DNA of 64,000 nucleotides from Oceaniglobus roseus (GCF_002869745.1 NZ_PNOS01000015.1:1-64000), one strand, 5' to 3'. Positions 43,992 to 52,748 are shown, counted from the stretch's first letter. The notes: a model not told the origin generated them from the sequence alone. Numbers and translations are program-made.

Positions 43992-45023
43992 TCAGGTCTC
44001 CTTCGGAAAGACGCGGAGGGCGGCGGGATCGGCGGAAAGATCCAGCGTGTCGCCCGGGGCGGGGACCTTGCCGGGGGGCAGGTGGACCGTCAGCACGAGG
44101 TCCGGCGCCGCCTCGGGCACGACATGGGCGCGGCAGTGGGTGCCGAAGAAGGCGGCATCCTGCACCTTCGCCGGGCCGATCCGGAACGTCCCGCCGGTGA
44201 AATCCTCGGGCCGCAGGCAGGCGACGACTGCGCCGCGGTGCGGCGTGTGGGGCAGGGTGCCGAAGGGGGTTTCCACCCCTGTCGCCGTGACCTTCGCGGG
44301 GATGCGGTTGGTTTCGCCCATGAACTCGGCCGCGAAGAGGGTCGCGGGCGCGCGGTAGATGAGGGAGGGCGCGCCTTCGTCCTCGATCCGCCCCGCGTTC
44401 ATCACGACGATGCGGTCGGCGATGGCCATGGCCTCTTCCTGGTCGTGGGTGACGTGCACGAAGGTGGTGCCCACCTGCCGCTGGATCCCCTTCAGCTCGT
44501 CCTGCATGGAACGGCGCAGCTTCAGGTCGAGCGCGCCGAGCGGTTCGTCGAGGAGCAGCACGTCGGGCTCGACCGCCAGCGCGCGGGCGAGGGCGACGCG
44601 CTGGCGCTGCCCGCCCGACAGCTCGTGGGGCCGCTTGCCCGCGGCGTGGTCGAGGCCGACCATGGCAAGCAGCTTCTCCGCCCGCCCGTGCCTCTCGCGC
44701 CGCCCCATCCCGGCCATCCTGAGGCCGAAGGCCACGTTGTCGCGCAGGGTCATGTGCGGGAACAGGGCGTAGTCCTGGAACATCGTCGTGGTGGGCCGCT
44801 TTGCCGGGGGCACGCGGGTCATGTCCCTGCCGCCGATGGTCACGGTGCCGTCCGTCGGCTCGATGAAGCCGCCGAGCACGGACAGCAGAGTGGTCTTGCC
44901 GCAGCCCGAGGGGCCGAGGAGGGTGACGTATTCCCCGGCGGCGATCGAGAGGTCGATGTCCTTCAGGGCGTGGAACGAGCCGAACCAGTGGTTCAGCCCC
45001 GAAAGCGTGACGGGGGCGGTCAT
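43992..45023 (-). CDS. PotA-like ABC transporter ATPase
   Basis: ATPase of 343 residues of the spermidine/putrescine/Fe type. Walker A GPSGCGKTT near 37-45, TTMFQDYALFPHM Q-loop, signature [15 protein letters not shown], Walker B VLLLDEPLGALDLKLR and H-loop VTHDQEEAM. C-terminal TOBE-like domain from about 250. Start overlaps the permease stop (ATGA). Confidence 0.88.
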   Translation of the reverse strand: MTAPVTLSGLNHWFGSFHALKDIDLSIAAGEYVTLLGPSGCGKTTLLSVLGGFIEPTDGTVTIGGRDMTRVPPAKRPTTTMFQDYALFPHMTLRDNVAFGLRMAGMGRRERHGRAEKLLAMVGLDHAAGKRPHELSGGQRQRVALARALAVEPDVLLLDEPLGALDLKLRRSMQDELKGIQRQVGTTFVHVTHDQEEAMAIADRIVVMNAGRIEDEGAPSLIYRAPATLFAAEFMGETNRIPAKVTATGVETPFGTLPHTPHRGAVVACLRPEDFTGGTFRIGPAKVQDAAFFGTHCRAHVVPEAAPDLVLTVHLPPGKVPAPGDTLDLSADPAALRVFPKET

Positions 45024-45787
45024 GGGCGTTTCCGGAAGACGAGGAGTTCGAGGATCAGCACCACCGTCACCGAGACGAGGAAGACGAGCGATCCGATGGC
45101 GTTGAGGCGCGGCGAGAGGCCCGAGCGGAGCATGGACCAGATCTCGACCGGCAGGGTGACGTCGAAGCGGGTGAGCAGGAAGGCGATGATGAACTCGTCC
45201 CAGCTGAGCGTCACCGACAGGAAGAAGGCGGCGGCAAGCGCGGGGGCCAGCATCGGCACGGTGACGAGCAGGATCACCTTCGCCTCGGAGGCGCCCAGAT
45301 CGCGGGCGGCGCGTTCGGCGTTCTGCTGCTGCGCGCCCATGGAGGCATAGACGATGGCGAAGGCGAGCGGCAGGTTGATGACGACATGGCCGATCCCGGC
45401 GGTCATCAGCGACAGCGGTGCGCCGAGGCGGGTCAGCACGATGAGAAGGCCGAGGCCGACGATCAGGTAGCTGACGGTGAGCGGTGCAATCAGCAGGCCC
45501 CGCACGAGCGTCGCGCCGGGCAGGACGTGGCGGGCGAGGCCGTAGGCGGCGAGGAAACCCAGCGTCACCGCCACCGCCGAGGATCCGAAGGCGACGGCGA
45601 GGGAGTGGCCGAGGGCGGAGGTCAGGTCGCGGTCGGCCAGGATCTCGCCGTACCAGCGCAGCGACGGGCCGTCGAAGGGCGGCACGGGCAGGGCGCCGCC
45701 CTGGAACGAGAACAGCACCAGCGCGCCCACCGGCAGGTAGATGAACACGAAGGCGGCGGCGAGGTAGAGCCAGGGCAGCGCGCGCAT
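45020..45787 (-). CDS. PotC-like ABC transporter permease
   Basis: Inner-membrane permease of 255 residues, six hydrophobic segments. EAA loop in ERAARDLGASEAKVILLVTVP near residue 175 (core AARDLGASEAKV). LSWDEFIIAFLL near residue 210 is typical of PotC-type permeases. ATG at 45787 overlaps the stop of the partner permease (TGATG). Confidence 0.88.
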   Translation of the reverse strand: MRALPWLYLAAAFVFIYLPVGALVLFSFQGGALPVPPFDGPSLRWYGEILADRDLTSALGHSLAVAFGSSAVAVTLGFLAAYGLARHVLPGATLVRGLLIAPLTVSYLIVGLGLLIVLTRLGAPLSLMTAGIGHVVINLPLAFAIVYASMGAQQQNAERAARDLGASEAKVILLVTVPMLAPALAAAFFLSVTLSWDEFIIAFLLTRFDVTLPVEIWSMLRSGLSPRLNAIGSLVFLVSVTVVLILELLVFRKRP

Positions 45788-46662
45788 CAGAGGCGATCCA
45801 GCCTTAGCCACCGTGCCGAGGCGAGATAGGCCAGAGTCACGATGCCCATGAGGACGATGGCGAGCGCCGAGGCCAGCGGGAAATCGGCACGGCGCCCCAG
45901 CTGCACCATGATGATCTGCGGCACCGTCAGCTCGGTGTTGCCTCCGAGGATCTGCGGCGTGACGTAGTCGCCGATGCACAGCACGAAGGTCAGGAAGGCG
46001 CCGGTGACGATGCCGGGGAGCGTCAGCGGCAGGATCACGTGGCGGAAGGTCTGGAAGGCGTTCGCGCCAAGGTCCATCGCGGCGCGGCGGTAGTTCGGGG
46101 AAAGCTGGATCAGGTTGGCGAAGATCGTCAGCGTCAGCAGCATGACGAAGAAGTGGACGAAGCCCGTCACCGTGGCCAGCCGTGTGTTGGCGAGGGTCAG
46201 GGGTTCGGCGATGATCCCGAGCCCCATCAGCGTCCGGTTGACGACACCTTCCCGCGCCAGCACCAGGAGCCAGGCGTAGGAACGCACGACGTAGGAGGTC
46301 CAGAACGGCAGGATCGCCAGCAGAAGCGCCAGCCGCTGCCAGCGGGCGGGGACGCGGAAGGCGATGATCCAGGCCAGCGGATAGGCCAGCAGGACCGAGA
46401 CGACGGTGACGGTCAGCGTGATCTCCAGCGACACGAGGATGCCGCGCCAGAGATAGGCCTTTTCCGCCAGCTCGGCGTAGTTGGCGGGCGACAGGCCCCA
46501 GACCAGCGTGCGGCCTTCCAGCGTGGCGAGGCTCATGGCGCCCATGACGACGAAGGGCAGGACGAAGAAGGCCAGCGTCCAGAGCAGGGCGGGGGCGACG
46601 AAGCCCCAGCCGCGCAGTCCCTCGCGGTCGAGGGTGCGCTGCGTGTTCGCCGCGTCGGACAT
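45787..46662 (-). CDS. PotB-like ABC transporter permease
   Basis: Inner-membrane permease of 291 residues, six hydrophobic segments. FWTSYVVRSYAWLLVL is the PotB-class motif near residue 125, EAA-type loop in RRAAMDLGANAFQTFRHVILP (core AAMDLGANAFQTF), and GDYVTPQILGG in the last third. Its start overlaps the stop of the DHFR-family gene (TGATG). Confidence 0.88.
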   Translation of the reverse strand: MSDAANTQRTLDREGLRGWGFVAPALLWTLAFFVLPFVVMGAMSLATLEGRTLVWGLSPANYAELAEKAYLWRGILVSLEITLTVTVVSVLLAYPLAWIIAFRVPARWQRLALLLAILPFWTSYVVRSYAWLLVLAREGVVNRTLMGLGIIAEPLTLANTRLATVTGFVHFFVMLLTLTIFANLIQLSPNYRRAAMDLGANAFQTFRHVILPLTLPGIVTGAFLTFVLCIGDYVTPQILGGNTELTVPQIIMVQLGRRADFPLASALAIVLMGIVTLAYLASARWLRLDRL

Positions 46663-47192
46663 CAGACCGGCACGAAGGTCAGCCGGATCGCCTCGCCGCC
46701 GATCCGCGCGTGGTCCGTCAGGCGCAGGGGCGGCCGCGGTCCGGCGAAGAAGGGCACGCCCGAGCCAAGGACGACCGGGTGGTAGTACATGCGGTATTCG
46801 TCGATCAGGCCCATGTCGGTGACGCTTTGGGCCAGTTTCGTGCCGCAGATGGCGACCTCGCCTTCGGTGGTGTCCCTGATGGCGCGGATCTGCCCTTCCA
46901 CGTCATCGCCGATCAGGGTGGCGTTCGGGCCGACCTCGTCCAGCGTCCGCGACACGACCCATTTGCGCTGCGCCCGCCACACGGACGCAAACTCGCGCAG
47001 ATCGGCGTCCCATTCCGGGTGGTCCTCGTCCCAGTAGCGCATCACCTCGTACATCCTGCGGCCGTATATGCTGCCCGAGACGGCACGCACCGCCTCGATC
47101 CAGTGGCGGAACAGGGCGGCGTCGGGTGCGAACCTGTCATGGTCGACGTATCCGTCTAGCGAGACGTTCATAGAGAAGGTGAAGCGGGCCAT
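46662..47192 (-). CDS. Dihydrofolate reductase family protein (RibD C-terminal type)
   Basis: NAD(P)H-dependent reductase-fold protein of 176 residues. MNVSLDGYVD near the start, GSIYGRRMYEVM (about 40-52), KWVVSRTLDEV and GEVAICGTKLAQSV are hallmarks of the RibD_C/DHFR-like family. It is embedded in the Pot-like operon between binding protein and permeases, an unusual place. Substrate unknown; a link to the transported compound is possible. Confidence 0.85.
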   Translation of the reverse strand: MARFTFSMNVSLDGYVDHDRFAPDAALFRHWIEAVRAVSGSIYGRRMYEVMRYWDEDHPEWDADLREFASVWRAQRKWVVSRTLDEVGPNATLIGDDVEGQIRAIRDTTEGEVAICGTKLAQSVTDMGLIDEYRMYYHPVVLGSGVPFFAGPRPPLRLTDHARIGGEAIRLTFVPV

Positions 47193-47225
47193 GCGCCGGT
47201 CTCCCTGCCGTTCCCTGCTAAGGAT

Positions 47226-47252
47226 CGGCGGGCGCCGCGCGGGCGCCCGCCG
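47226..47252 (-). other. Intercistronic hairpin after the Pot-like binding protein
   Basis: Perfect 11-bp stem CGGCGGGCGCC/GGCGCCCGCCG with a five-base loop in the 66-bp gap after the binding-protein stop. No U tract. It likely stabilises the upstream message or attenuates downstream expression. Confidence 0.5.
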
Positions 47253-47258
47253 GAAGCG

Positions 47259-48311
47259 TCACTGTTGCAGCGTCTCGAGCCAGAGATCCTGCATCTCGAT
47301 GTCGAGATCGGACGACGGCGCGGGATAGAGCTGGGTGCGGGCCAGGTAGTCGGGCTGGTCGTCCCACCGCAGCACCTTCTTCTGGTCGTCCGTCAGCATC
47401 TCGCCCGCCTTGGCGTTCGCGGGCATCCCCCAGAAGCACGAGGAGGTGGCGAGGCGGCTCTGCCCCTCGGGGCTGACGATGTACTTCACGAACTCGGTGG
47501 CGAGGTCCTTCTTTTCGCTCGTCTCCAGCACGCCGATCGACTGGGTCCAGCGCACCGCGCCTTCCTTCGGGATTGTCCAGGTCAGGTCGGGCTGCTCGGC
47601 CGCCAGAACCGCGGTCAGCCACTCGCCGCCGCCGACCACGATATCGACCTCGCCCGTCGCCAGCGCCGTCTGCGCGGCGACGACGCCCGCCACCGACACG
47701 GCGCGGGAGCGCATGGTGGAGAGCGTGGAGCCGATGGTCTCCAGATCGCCCTCGCCGATCTTCGCGGTCTCGATCCCGTCCGCCAGCGCGGCCAGGCCCA
47801 TCACCGGCAGGTAGTAGTCGTAGATCGAGATCCTGCCGTTGTACTTCTCGCCCCAGACGGTCGAAAGGCTTTCCATGTCCGCCGGATCGACCTTGGCCGC
47901 GTTGTAGGAGATGGTGTTGTAGCCGAACTTCTCGGTCACGGCATAGGTCTTGCCGTCGGCCCCGTTGTTCTCGGCCATCACGACCTCGGGGAAGAAGTCG
48001 GCCGTGGGCAGTTCGTCTGCCGGAAGCTCGGCCAGGATGCCCGCCTCGACCGCGCGGAACACATCGATGCCGTCGATCACCAGCACGTCCCAGTCGCCCG
48101 GGCGGGACTGTTCCAGCAGGGCGAGCGCGGCGCCGGTGCCTTCGTATTCGCGCAGGTTCACCTTGACGTCGTGCGCCTTCTCGAAGGGCTCGATCAGGGC
48201 GGGGTCGGTGTGGTCGCACCAGACGAGGGCGTTCAGTTCCTCCTGCGCGCTGGCTTGGGTGGCAAGCGTCAGGGCGGTGGTGGCGAGAAGCAGCGAAGGC
48301 AGGCGGGTCAT
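47259..48311 (-). CDS. PotD-like substrate-binding protein
   Basis: Periplasmic binding protein of 350 residues. Signal peptide ends at TQASAQ (about 22). Mature motifs are LNALVWCDHTDPALIEPFE, WDVLVIDGIDVFRA and VTEKFGYNTISYN, the SBP_bac_8/PotD pattern. One extra Cys pair is present (VWCDH, SSCFWG). ATG at 48311 with GGGAGATC. First gene of the operon, divergent from the TetR gene. The ligand could be a polyamine or another small cationic compound; not determined. Confidence 0.88.
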   Translation of the reverse strand: MTRLPSLLLATTALTLATQASAQEELNALVWCDHTDPALIEPFEKAHDVKVNLREYEGTGAALALLEQSRPGDWDVLVIDGIDVFRAVEAGILAELPADELPTADFFPEVVMAENNGADGKTYAVTEKFGYNTISYNAAKVDPADMESLSTVWGEKYNGRISIYDYYLPVMGLAALADGIETAKIGEGDLETIGSTLSTMRSRAVSVAGVVAAQTALATGEVDIVVGGGEWLTAVLAAEQPDLTWTIPKEGAVRWTQSIGVLETSEKKDLATEFVKYIVSPEGQSRLATSSCFWGMPANAKAGEMLTDDQKKVLRWDDQPDYLARTQLYPAPSSDLDIEMQDLWLETLQQ

Positions 48312-48361
48312 GCGGATCTCCCTGGGATTGGCGGCCTTGGTCGGCTCTTTCGGAAAAAACT

Positions 48362-48385
48362 TGAAGTCATTCATATTTGCAGTCA
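48362..48385. promoter_or_regulatory. Direct repeat in the TetR/transporter divergent promoter
   Basis: TGAAGTCA (48362-48369) and TGCAGTCA (48378-48385) form a 7/8 direct repeat with 16-bp periodicity in the AT-rich 117-bp gap between binding protein and TetR gene. Likely regulatory, possibly TetR-bound, though TetR sites are usually inverted repeats. Confidence 0.35.
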
Positions 48386-48428
48386 ACTTTATTTTCCGAT
48401 CCCTCCACCACGGCTTCGGGCCATCGCC

Positions 48429-49055
48429 ATGACCGGACTGCGCGCACGACAGAAGGCTGACCGCGAAAGGCGCATCCTTTCGGCGGCGGTGACGCAATTT
48501 CGGGCAGACGGGTATCGCGCCGTGCGAATCGAGGACTTGGCCGAGGCGGCGCAGGTCTCGGTCGGGACCGTCTACAACTACTACTCGACCAAGGGCGACA
48601 TCCTGATCGCCACCGTGGCGATGGAGGTGGAGGAGGTGCTGGCCTCGGGCGCCGCGCTGGTGGCCGATCCGCCTTCGGGGGTGGAACGGGCGCTGCTGGC
48701 GCTGATCTTCTCCTATTACGACCATTCGCTCGAATACCTGTCGAAGGAGATGTGGCGCACGGCCATGGCGCTGGCCATCGAGGCGCCGGGCACGCCGAAC
48801 GGACGGCGCTACAGCGACCTCGACCGGCGGCTGGCGGACCAGGTGACCGCGCTTGTCGCGGCGCTGCAGGGGCGGGGGGAGGTGCGGACGGAGCTGGACG
48901 CGGGGGCGCTTGGCGAGGTGCTGTTCAACAACCTGAACCAGATGTTCCTCGAGTTCGTGAAGGATGACGCGATGACGCTGGAGGCGCTGAAGGCGCGGGT
49001 GACGGCGCAGACAGGACCGATCGCCCGGCTGATCGCGACGCAAGGCGAAACTTGA
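48429..49055 (+). CDS. TetR-family transcriptional regulator
   Basis: Regulator of 208 residues. The N-terminal helix-turn-helix spans about 12-55 (RILSAAVTQFRADGYRAVRI, AAQVSVGTVYNYYSTKGDIL). The C-terminal helical ligand domain is typical in size. Start ATG 48429; in-frame sequence upstream is non-coding. It diverges from the Pot-like operon and probably represses it in response to the imported compound or a metabolite. Confidence 0.88.
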   Translation: MTGLRARQKADRERRILSAAVTQFRADGYRAVRIEDLAEAAQVSVGTVYNYYSTKGDILIATVAMEVEEVLASGAALVADPPSGVERALLALIFSYYDHSLEYLSKEMWRTAMALAIEAPGTPNGRRYSDLDRRLADQVTALVAALQGRGEVRTELDAGALGEVLFNNLNQMFLEFVKDDAMTLEALKARVTAQTGPIARLIATQGET

Positions 49056-49108
49056 AAAAGTAAGGCGCGGGGCGCATATTCACGGCATCCGCAGCCGGGG
49101 AAGGCGCC

Positions 49109-49348
49109 ATGCAGGAGTCGACGATCACCTCGAAGGGCCAGACGACCCTGCCGAAAGCCGTGCGCGAGGCGCTGAAGCTTCGGCCCGGGGACAAGCTGCG
49201 CTATCTCATCCTCGACAACGGCGAGGTGCGGCTTCTGCGCACCCGGCCGTTGGCCTCGCTTGCCGGGGCGCTCCGGCACGAGGGCGGCGCGGTGTCGCTT
49301 CATGCGATGGAAGAGGCCATCGCGGACGGCGCTGCCGGGCAGGGATGA
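49109..49348 (+). CDS. vapB: AbrB-fold antitoxin
   Basis: Antitoxin of 79 residues with an AbrB/MazE-like N-terminus: STITSKGQTTLPKAVREAL and LRPGDKLRYLILDNGEVRLL. The C-terminal segment would neutralise the PIN toxin. Overlaps vapC by four bases. GGGGAAGGCGCC precedes the ATG. Distinct in sequence from the antitoxin at 11308. Confidence 0.85.
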   Translation: MQESTITSKGQTTLPKAVREALKLRPGDKLRYLILDNGEVRLLRTRPLASLAGALRHEGGAVSLHAMEEAIADGAAGQG

Positions 49349-49740
49349 CCGGGCTCGACACCAACGTGATCGTCCGGTTCCTGACCCAGGACGACCCGGC
49401 GCAGTCGGCGCTGGCGAACGGGCTGATCGGCTCTCTCACCGCGGAAAACCCCGGATTCCTGTCGCGCGAGGCGATGGTCGAGACGGTGTGGGTGCTGGAG
49501 CGCGCCTATGGCATGGCCCGCCCGCGCATCGCCGCCGCGCTGGAGCGGTTGCTGGAGGCGGAGGAGCTGGTGATCGAGGCCGCCGACGACGTGGGGCTGG
49601 CGCTGCACCGCTACGGCCGGGGCGGGGCGGGATTTGCCGACCACATGATCCTGATCGCGGGGGCGCGGGCGGGCTGCGGGAAGACCTTCACCTTCGATCG
49701 CAAGGCCGCCGCCGCGCCGGGGCGCGCGCTGCTGGCCTGA
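49345..49740 (+). CDS. vapC: VapC-family PIN-domain toxin
   Basis: PIN ribonuclease toxin of 131 residues. Acidic active-site residues are Asp5 (LDTNVIVRFL), Glu in SREAMVETVWVLER and Asp in GFADHMILIAGA. ATG overlaps the antitoxin stop. Second TA pair of the window; with the pair at 10923 it brackets the repABC unit at a distance of about 26 and 10 kb. Confidence 0.85.
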   Translation: MTGLDTNVIVRFLTQDDPAQSALANGLIGSLTAENPGFLSREAMVETVWVLERAYGMARPRIAAALERLLEAEELVIEAADDVGLALHRYGRGGAGFADHMILIAGARAGCGKTFTFDRKAAAAPGRALLA

Positions 49741-49796
49741 GGGGCGTTGCACCCGGCACCGCGCTGCCGCAGACTGAACCCTGAAAGGAGCCGCCG

Positions 49797-50732
49797 ATGC
49801 CCGAGGCCATCGTCACCCCCCTGACCCAGGCCCTGTCCGAAGGGAAGCTGACCCGCGCCGAGCTGCGCGCGTTCATGCGGCGCAGCAACGGCCCCGCCTT
49901 CCGCCACCTTGCGCTCTGGATCGTCTTGCTGGCGCTGACGGCGACCGGCGTGGCGCTGGCCTGGGACAGCTGGCTGATCTGGCCCGCGATGTTCGTGCAT
50001 GGCGTCGTGCTGGTGCATCACTTCTCGCTCCAGCACGAGTGCGTGCATTACACGGTGTTCCGCACCCGCTGGCTGAACGATCTCGTCGGCAACATCTGCG
50101 GGGCGATCATCATCCTGCCGCACCAGTTCTTCCGCTACGAACACTGCGACCACCACACCCACACCCAGATCGACGGCGACGATCCCGAGCTGGTGCCGAT
50201 GCCGCGGACGTTCGGGCAATACCTTCTCTATCTCAGCGCGATCCCCTACTGGCGGACCAAGATCCGCGAGCTGGTCCGCCATGCCGCGGGCAGGATCGAC
50301 CTGCACGAGAAACGGTTCCTGCCGAAGGTGGCCGAGCGGACGGTGATCCGCGAGGCGCGGATCATGCTGGCGCTTTACACCGCGCTCGCGCTCACGATGC
50401 TGGCCACCGGCTGGACCGCGCCCCTGTGGTTCTGGTTCATCCCGCTGGTGCTGGGAGAGCCGGTGATGCGCTTCATCCGCATGACCGAGCATGTGGGCCG
50501 GCCCATGGTGGCGCAGATGCACGACAACACCCGCACCAACCTCGTCTCGTGGCCCTGGCGGTTCCTGTCCTGGAACATGAACTACCACGCCGAGCATCAC
50601 TATGTCGCGTCGGTCCCGTTCCACGCGCTGCCGCGGCTGCACCGGAAGCTGAAGGATCACGTCCATGTCGAGCCGGGCGGATACCTGGGCGCGCACCGGG
50701 ACATCCTGCGCCAGCTGCGCCATGGAGGATGA
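49797..50732 (+). CDS. Membrane di-iron oxygenase/fatty-acid desaturase-type protein (MocD-like)
   Basis: Integral membrane di-iron enzyme of 311 residues. Histidine boxes are HECVH (80-84), HCDHH (116-120) and HAEHH (264-268), with hydrophobic segments at about 40-75 and 190-222. It is directly followed by a Rieske ferredoxin that overlaps it, the same pairing as MocD/MocE of rhizopine-catabolism loci. The pair probably hydroxylates or demethylates a small organic compound. Fatty-acid desaturation is an alternative. AAGGAG precedes the ATG. Confidence 0.82.
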   Translation: MPEAIVTPLTQALSEGKLTRAELRAFMRRSNGPAFRHLALWIVLLALTATGVALAWDSWLIWPAMFVHGVVLVHHFSLQHECVHYTVFRTRWLNDLVGNICGAIIILPHQFFRYEHCDHHTHTQIDGDDPELVPMPRTFGQYLLYLSAIPYWRTKIRELVRHAAGRIDLHEKRFLPKVAERTVIREARIMLALYTALALTMLATGWTAPLWFWFIPLVLGEPVMRFIRMTEHVGRPMVAQMHDNTRTNLVSWPWRFLSWNMNYHAEHHYVASVPFHALPRLHRKLKDHVHVEPGGYLGAHRDILRQLRHGG

Positions 50733-51042
50733 CGGCTGGCGCGACCTGATCGCGCTGTCCGGGATCGAGCGCGGCTGGGTCACGCGGGTGGATCTGGAGG
50801 GCCGGCCGCTGGCCGTCTATGACACGCCCACGGGCATCTTCGTGTCGCTCGCGCTCTGCAACCACGGCGGGGCGGACCTGTGCGACGGCTACTTCGACGG
50901 CCACGTGATCGAGTGCCCGCTGCACCAGGGGGCCTTCGACGTGCGCGACGGCCGCCCCGTCTCGGCCCCGGTCACGCGGCCCATGCGGACCTTTCCGGCG
51001 CGGGTGCGGGACGGCCGGGTTCAGGTCCGGCTGCGGGGCTAG
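50722..51042 (+). CDS. Rieske [2Fe-2S] ferredoxin (MocE-like)
   Basis: Soluble electron-transfer protein of 106 residues. Cluster ligands are Cys46/His48 (CNH) and Cys65/His68 (CPLH), the Rieske CxH...CxxH pattern. The ATG at 50722 lies inside the end of the oxygenase gene, so the two are coupled and it is the likely electron donor to that enzyme. Its stop overlaps that of the converging permease (shared CTAG). Confidence 0.87.
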   Translation: MEDDGWRDLIALSGIERGWVTRVDLEGRPLAVYDTPTGIFVSLALCNHGGADLCDGYFDGHVIECPLHQGAFDVRDGRPVSAPVTRPMRTFPARVRDGRVQVRLRG

Positions 51043-51911
51043 CGGGCGCGTTCAAGCCTGCGGAACAGCATCGACAGGCCGAAGCAGAGCACGAAGTAGA
51101 AGGCGGCGGTGGTGATCCAGGCCTCGAAGATCAGCCGGGTGGAGGCGACGAGCTCGACCGTCTTGTAGGTCAGTTCCTGCACCGAGATCAGCGAGATGAT
51201 CGAGCTGTCCTTGATCAGCGTGATGAACTGGTTGGCGAGCGGCGGCACCACCTTCTTCAGCGCTTGCGGCAGCACGATGTATCGCATCTCCTGCCAGCGG
51301 CTCATTCCGATGGATCGCGCCGCCTCGCGCTGGCCCCTGGGTATGGATTCGATCCCGGCGCGCACGATCTCGCCCACGAAGGCGGATTCGAACAGCGCCA
51401 GCACGATCACCCCGGCGACCATCGACGGGAAGCGCCGCATGTCGCCGAAGAAGAACTCCCAGACCGCCGTGTTCTCGCCCCGCGCTATGTCGCGCGCCCA
51501 TGCGTTGAGGTTCAGCGCCTCGATCAGCTGGGCGGAGAGGAAGAAGTAGAAGATGAAGACGATGACGACGGGGGGGATGTTCCGCAGCAGCTCCAGGTAG
51601 GTGCGCGCCAGGAGCCGCACCGTCAGGTTCTCGGCGGTGCGCGCGAGCCCGAGGATCGTGCCGAGGATCAGGGCAAGGACGCTGGAATAGAGACTGATGC
51701 GGATGGTGGCGAAGAGACCCTGCAACAGCAGGTTGGCGAACCAGCTTTCGGTGTCTGTGCGGTAGCGCAGGATGTAGTTCGGGATCAGCTCCCACCGCCA
51801 GTCGTAGTTCAGCTTGCCCTCGACCGTCAGCGCGACATAGCCGAAGACCCCCGCGAGAACCGCGAGGATCACGAGGTCGGGCCACTTCAGCTTTCGCAGG
51901 AACGAGGGCAA
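51039..51911 (-). CDS. Amino-acid-type ABC transporter permease
   Basis: Permease of 290 residues with a long N-terminal part (about 75 residues, one membrane segment) before the conserved core, as in GltJ/GltK or AapQ/M relatives. Motifs are YLELLRNIPPVVIVFIFYFF, GEIVRAGIESIPRGQREAA and EAARSIGMSRWQEMRYIVLP. Last gene of the transporter run. No TGA-type overlap with the binding-protein gene (9-bp gap). Confidence 0.88.
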   Translation of the reverse strand: MPSFLRKLKWPDLVILAVLAGVFGYVALTVEGKLNYDWRWELIPNYILRYRTDTESWFANLLLQGLFATIRISLYSSVLALILGTILGLARTAENLTVRLLARTYLELLRNIPPVVIVFIFYFFLSAQLIEALNLNAWARDIARGENTAVWEFFFGDMRRFPSMVAGVIVLALFESAFVGEIVRAGIESIPRGQREAARSIGMSRWQEMRYIVLPQALKKVVPPLANQFITLIKDSSIISLISVQELTYKTVELVASTRLIFEAWITTAAFYFVLCFGLSMLFRRLERAR

Positions 51912-51920
51912 GCCGGGGCC

Positions 51921-52748
51921 TTACTTCTGCGCGACCTGGTCGGCCCAGTCGTCGCCCTTGAACCAGTAGTCGTTACGCTCCTTCAGCCAGCCGGTGGCGG
52001 TGCGGATGCCGATCCAGTTGTTGAAGAAGTTCAGCGCGTCAGGGTCGCCCTTGCGCACGGCGAAGGCTTCGCCCGTGGCAAGGAAGTTCTCGTCGAAGGG
52101 CACGGTCAACGTGTCGGGATAACGCCGCGCCTCGGTCGAGGGGGTGGGCTCGGAGGCCATGGTCGCGTGGGCGTTGCCGTTCAGCACCTCCTGCGTCGCC
52201 GCGCCGTCCTCGTCGAAGAGCAGCAGCTTCGCCTCGGGAAACATCTCGGCGATGACGTTGGCGGGGGTGGCGCCGCGGCGGGCGGCGAAGGTCACGTCGG
52301 GCGAGTTGTAATCTTCGAGCGTGAAGCCTTCGGTCATGGACTTGTTGGCGAGGATCGTGACGCCGGAATAGGCGTAGGGCGTGGTGAAGTTCACCGTCAG
52401 GTTCCGCTGCGGGGTGATCGACATGCCCGAGATGATGACGTCGAAGTTGCCCGAGACCAGCGCCGGGATGATCCCGTCCCATGCGGTCGGAACGAACTCC
52501 ACGTCCACGCCCATGTCCTCGGCCAGGGCGCGGCCGACGTCGAGTTCGAAGCCGATCAGCTCGCCGTTGAGGTCGCGCATGGACCAGGGGGTGAACAGCG
52601 ACAGGCCGATTCGGATGACGCCCGCCTTCTTGATGCTCTCGATGACGCTTTCCGAGGACAGCGCCTGGGTCGCGCTCTGGGCGAAGGCCGGGCCGGTGGC
52701 GAGCAGCGCCGCGAGGGCCAGGCCGAGGGTTCTGCGTGTCAGTGACAT
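51921..52748 (-). CDS. Amino-acid-type periplasmic binding protein
   Basis: SBP family 3 protein of 275 residues. Signal peptide ends at GPAFAQ (about 24). Core motifs are VIRIGLSLFTPWSMRDLNGE, GFELDVGRALAEDMGV and GNFDVIISGMSITPQR. It stands between the two permease genes (order ATPase, permease, binding protein, permease on the minus strand), a less usual order. Ligand unknown; the neighbouring oxygenases suggest a nitrogenous or aromatic substrate. Confidence 0.88.
   Translation of the reverse strand: MSLTRRTLGLALAALLATGPAFAQSATQALSSESVIESIKKAGVIRIGLSLFTPWSMRDLNGELIGFELDVGRALAEDMGVDVEFVPTAWDGIIPALVSGNFDVIISGMSITPQRNLTVNFTTPYAYSGVTILANKSMTEGFTLEDYNSPDVTFAARRGATPANVIAEMFPEAKLLLFDEDGAATQEVLNGNAHATMASEPTPSTEARRYPDTLTVPFDENFLATGEAFAVRKGDPDALNFFNNWIGIRTATGWLKERNDYWFKGDDWADQVAQK

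Noticed and set aside
43179-45350. Open frame of about 720 codons on the plus strand over the metallo-hydrolase and ATPase genes
   Set aside because: Antisense shadow; HTHFDH and ABC motifs are on the minus strand.
47259-49043. Fusion of extra N-terminal sequence to the Pot-like binding protein
   Set aside because: The true start at 48311 has a ribosome binding site and a signal peptide; the upstream frame is antisense to the TetR gene.
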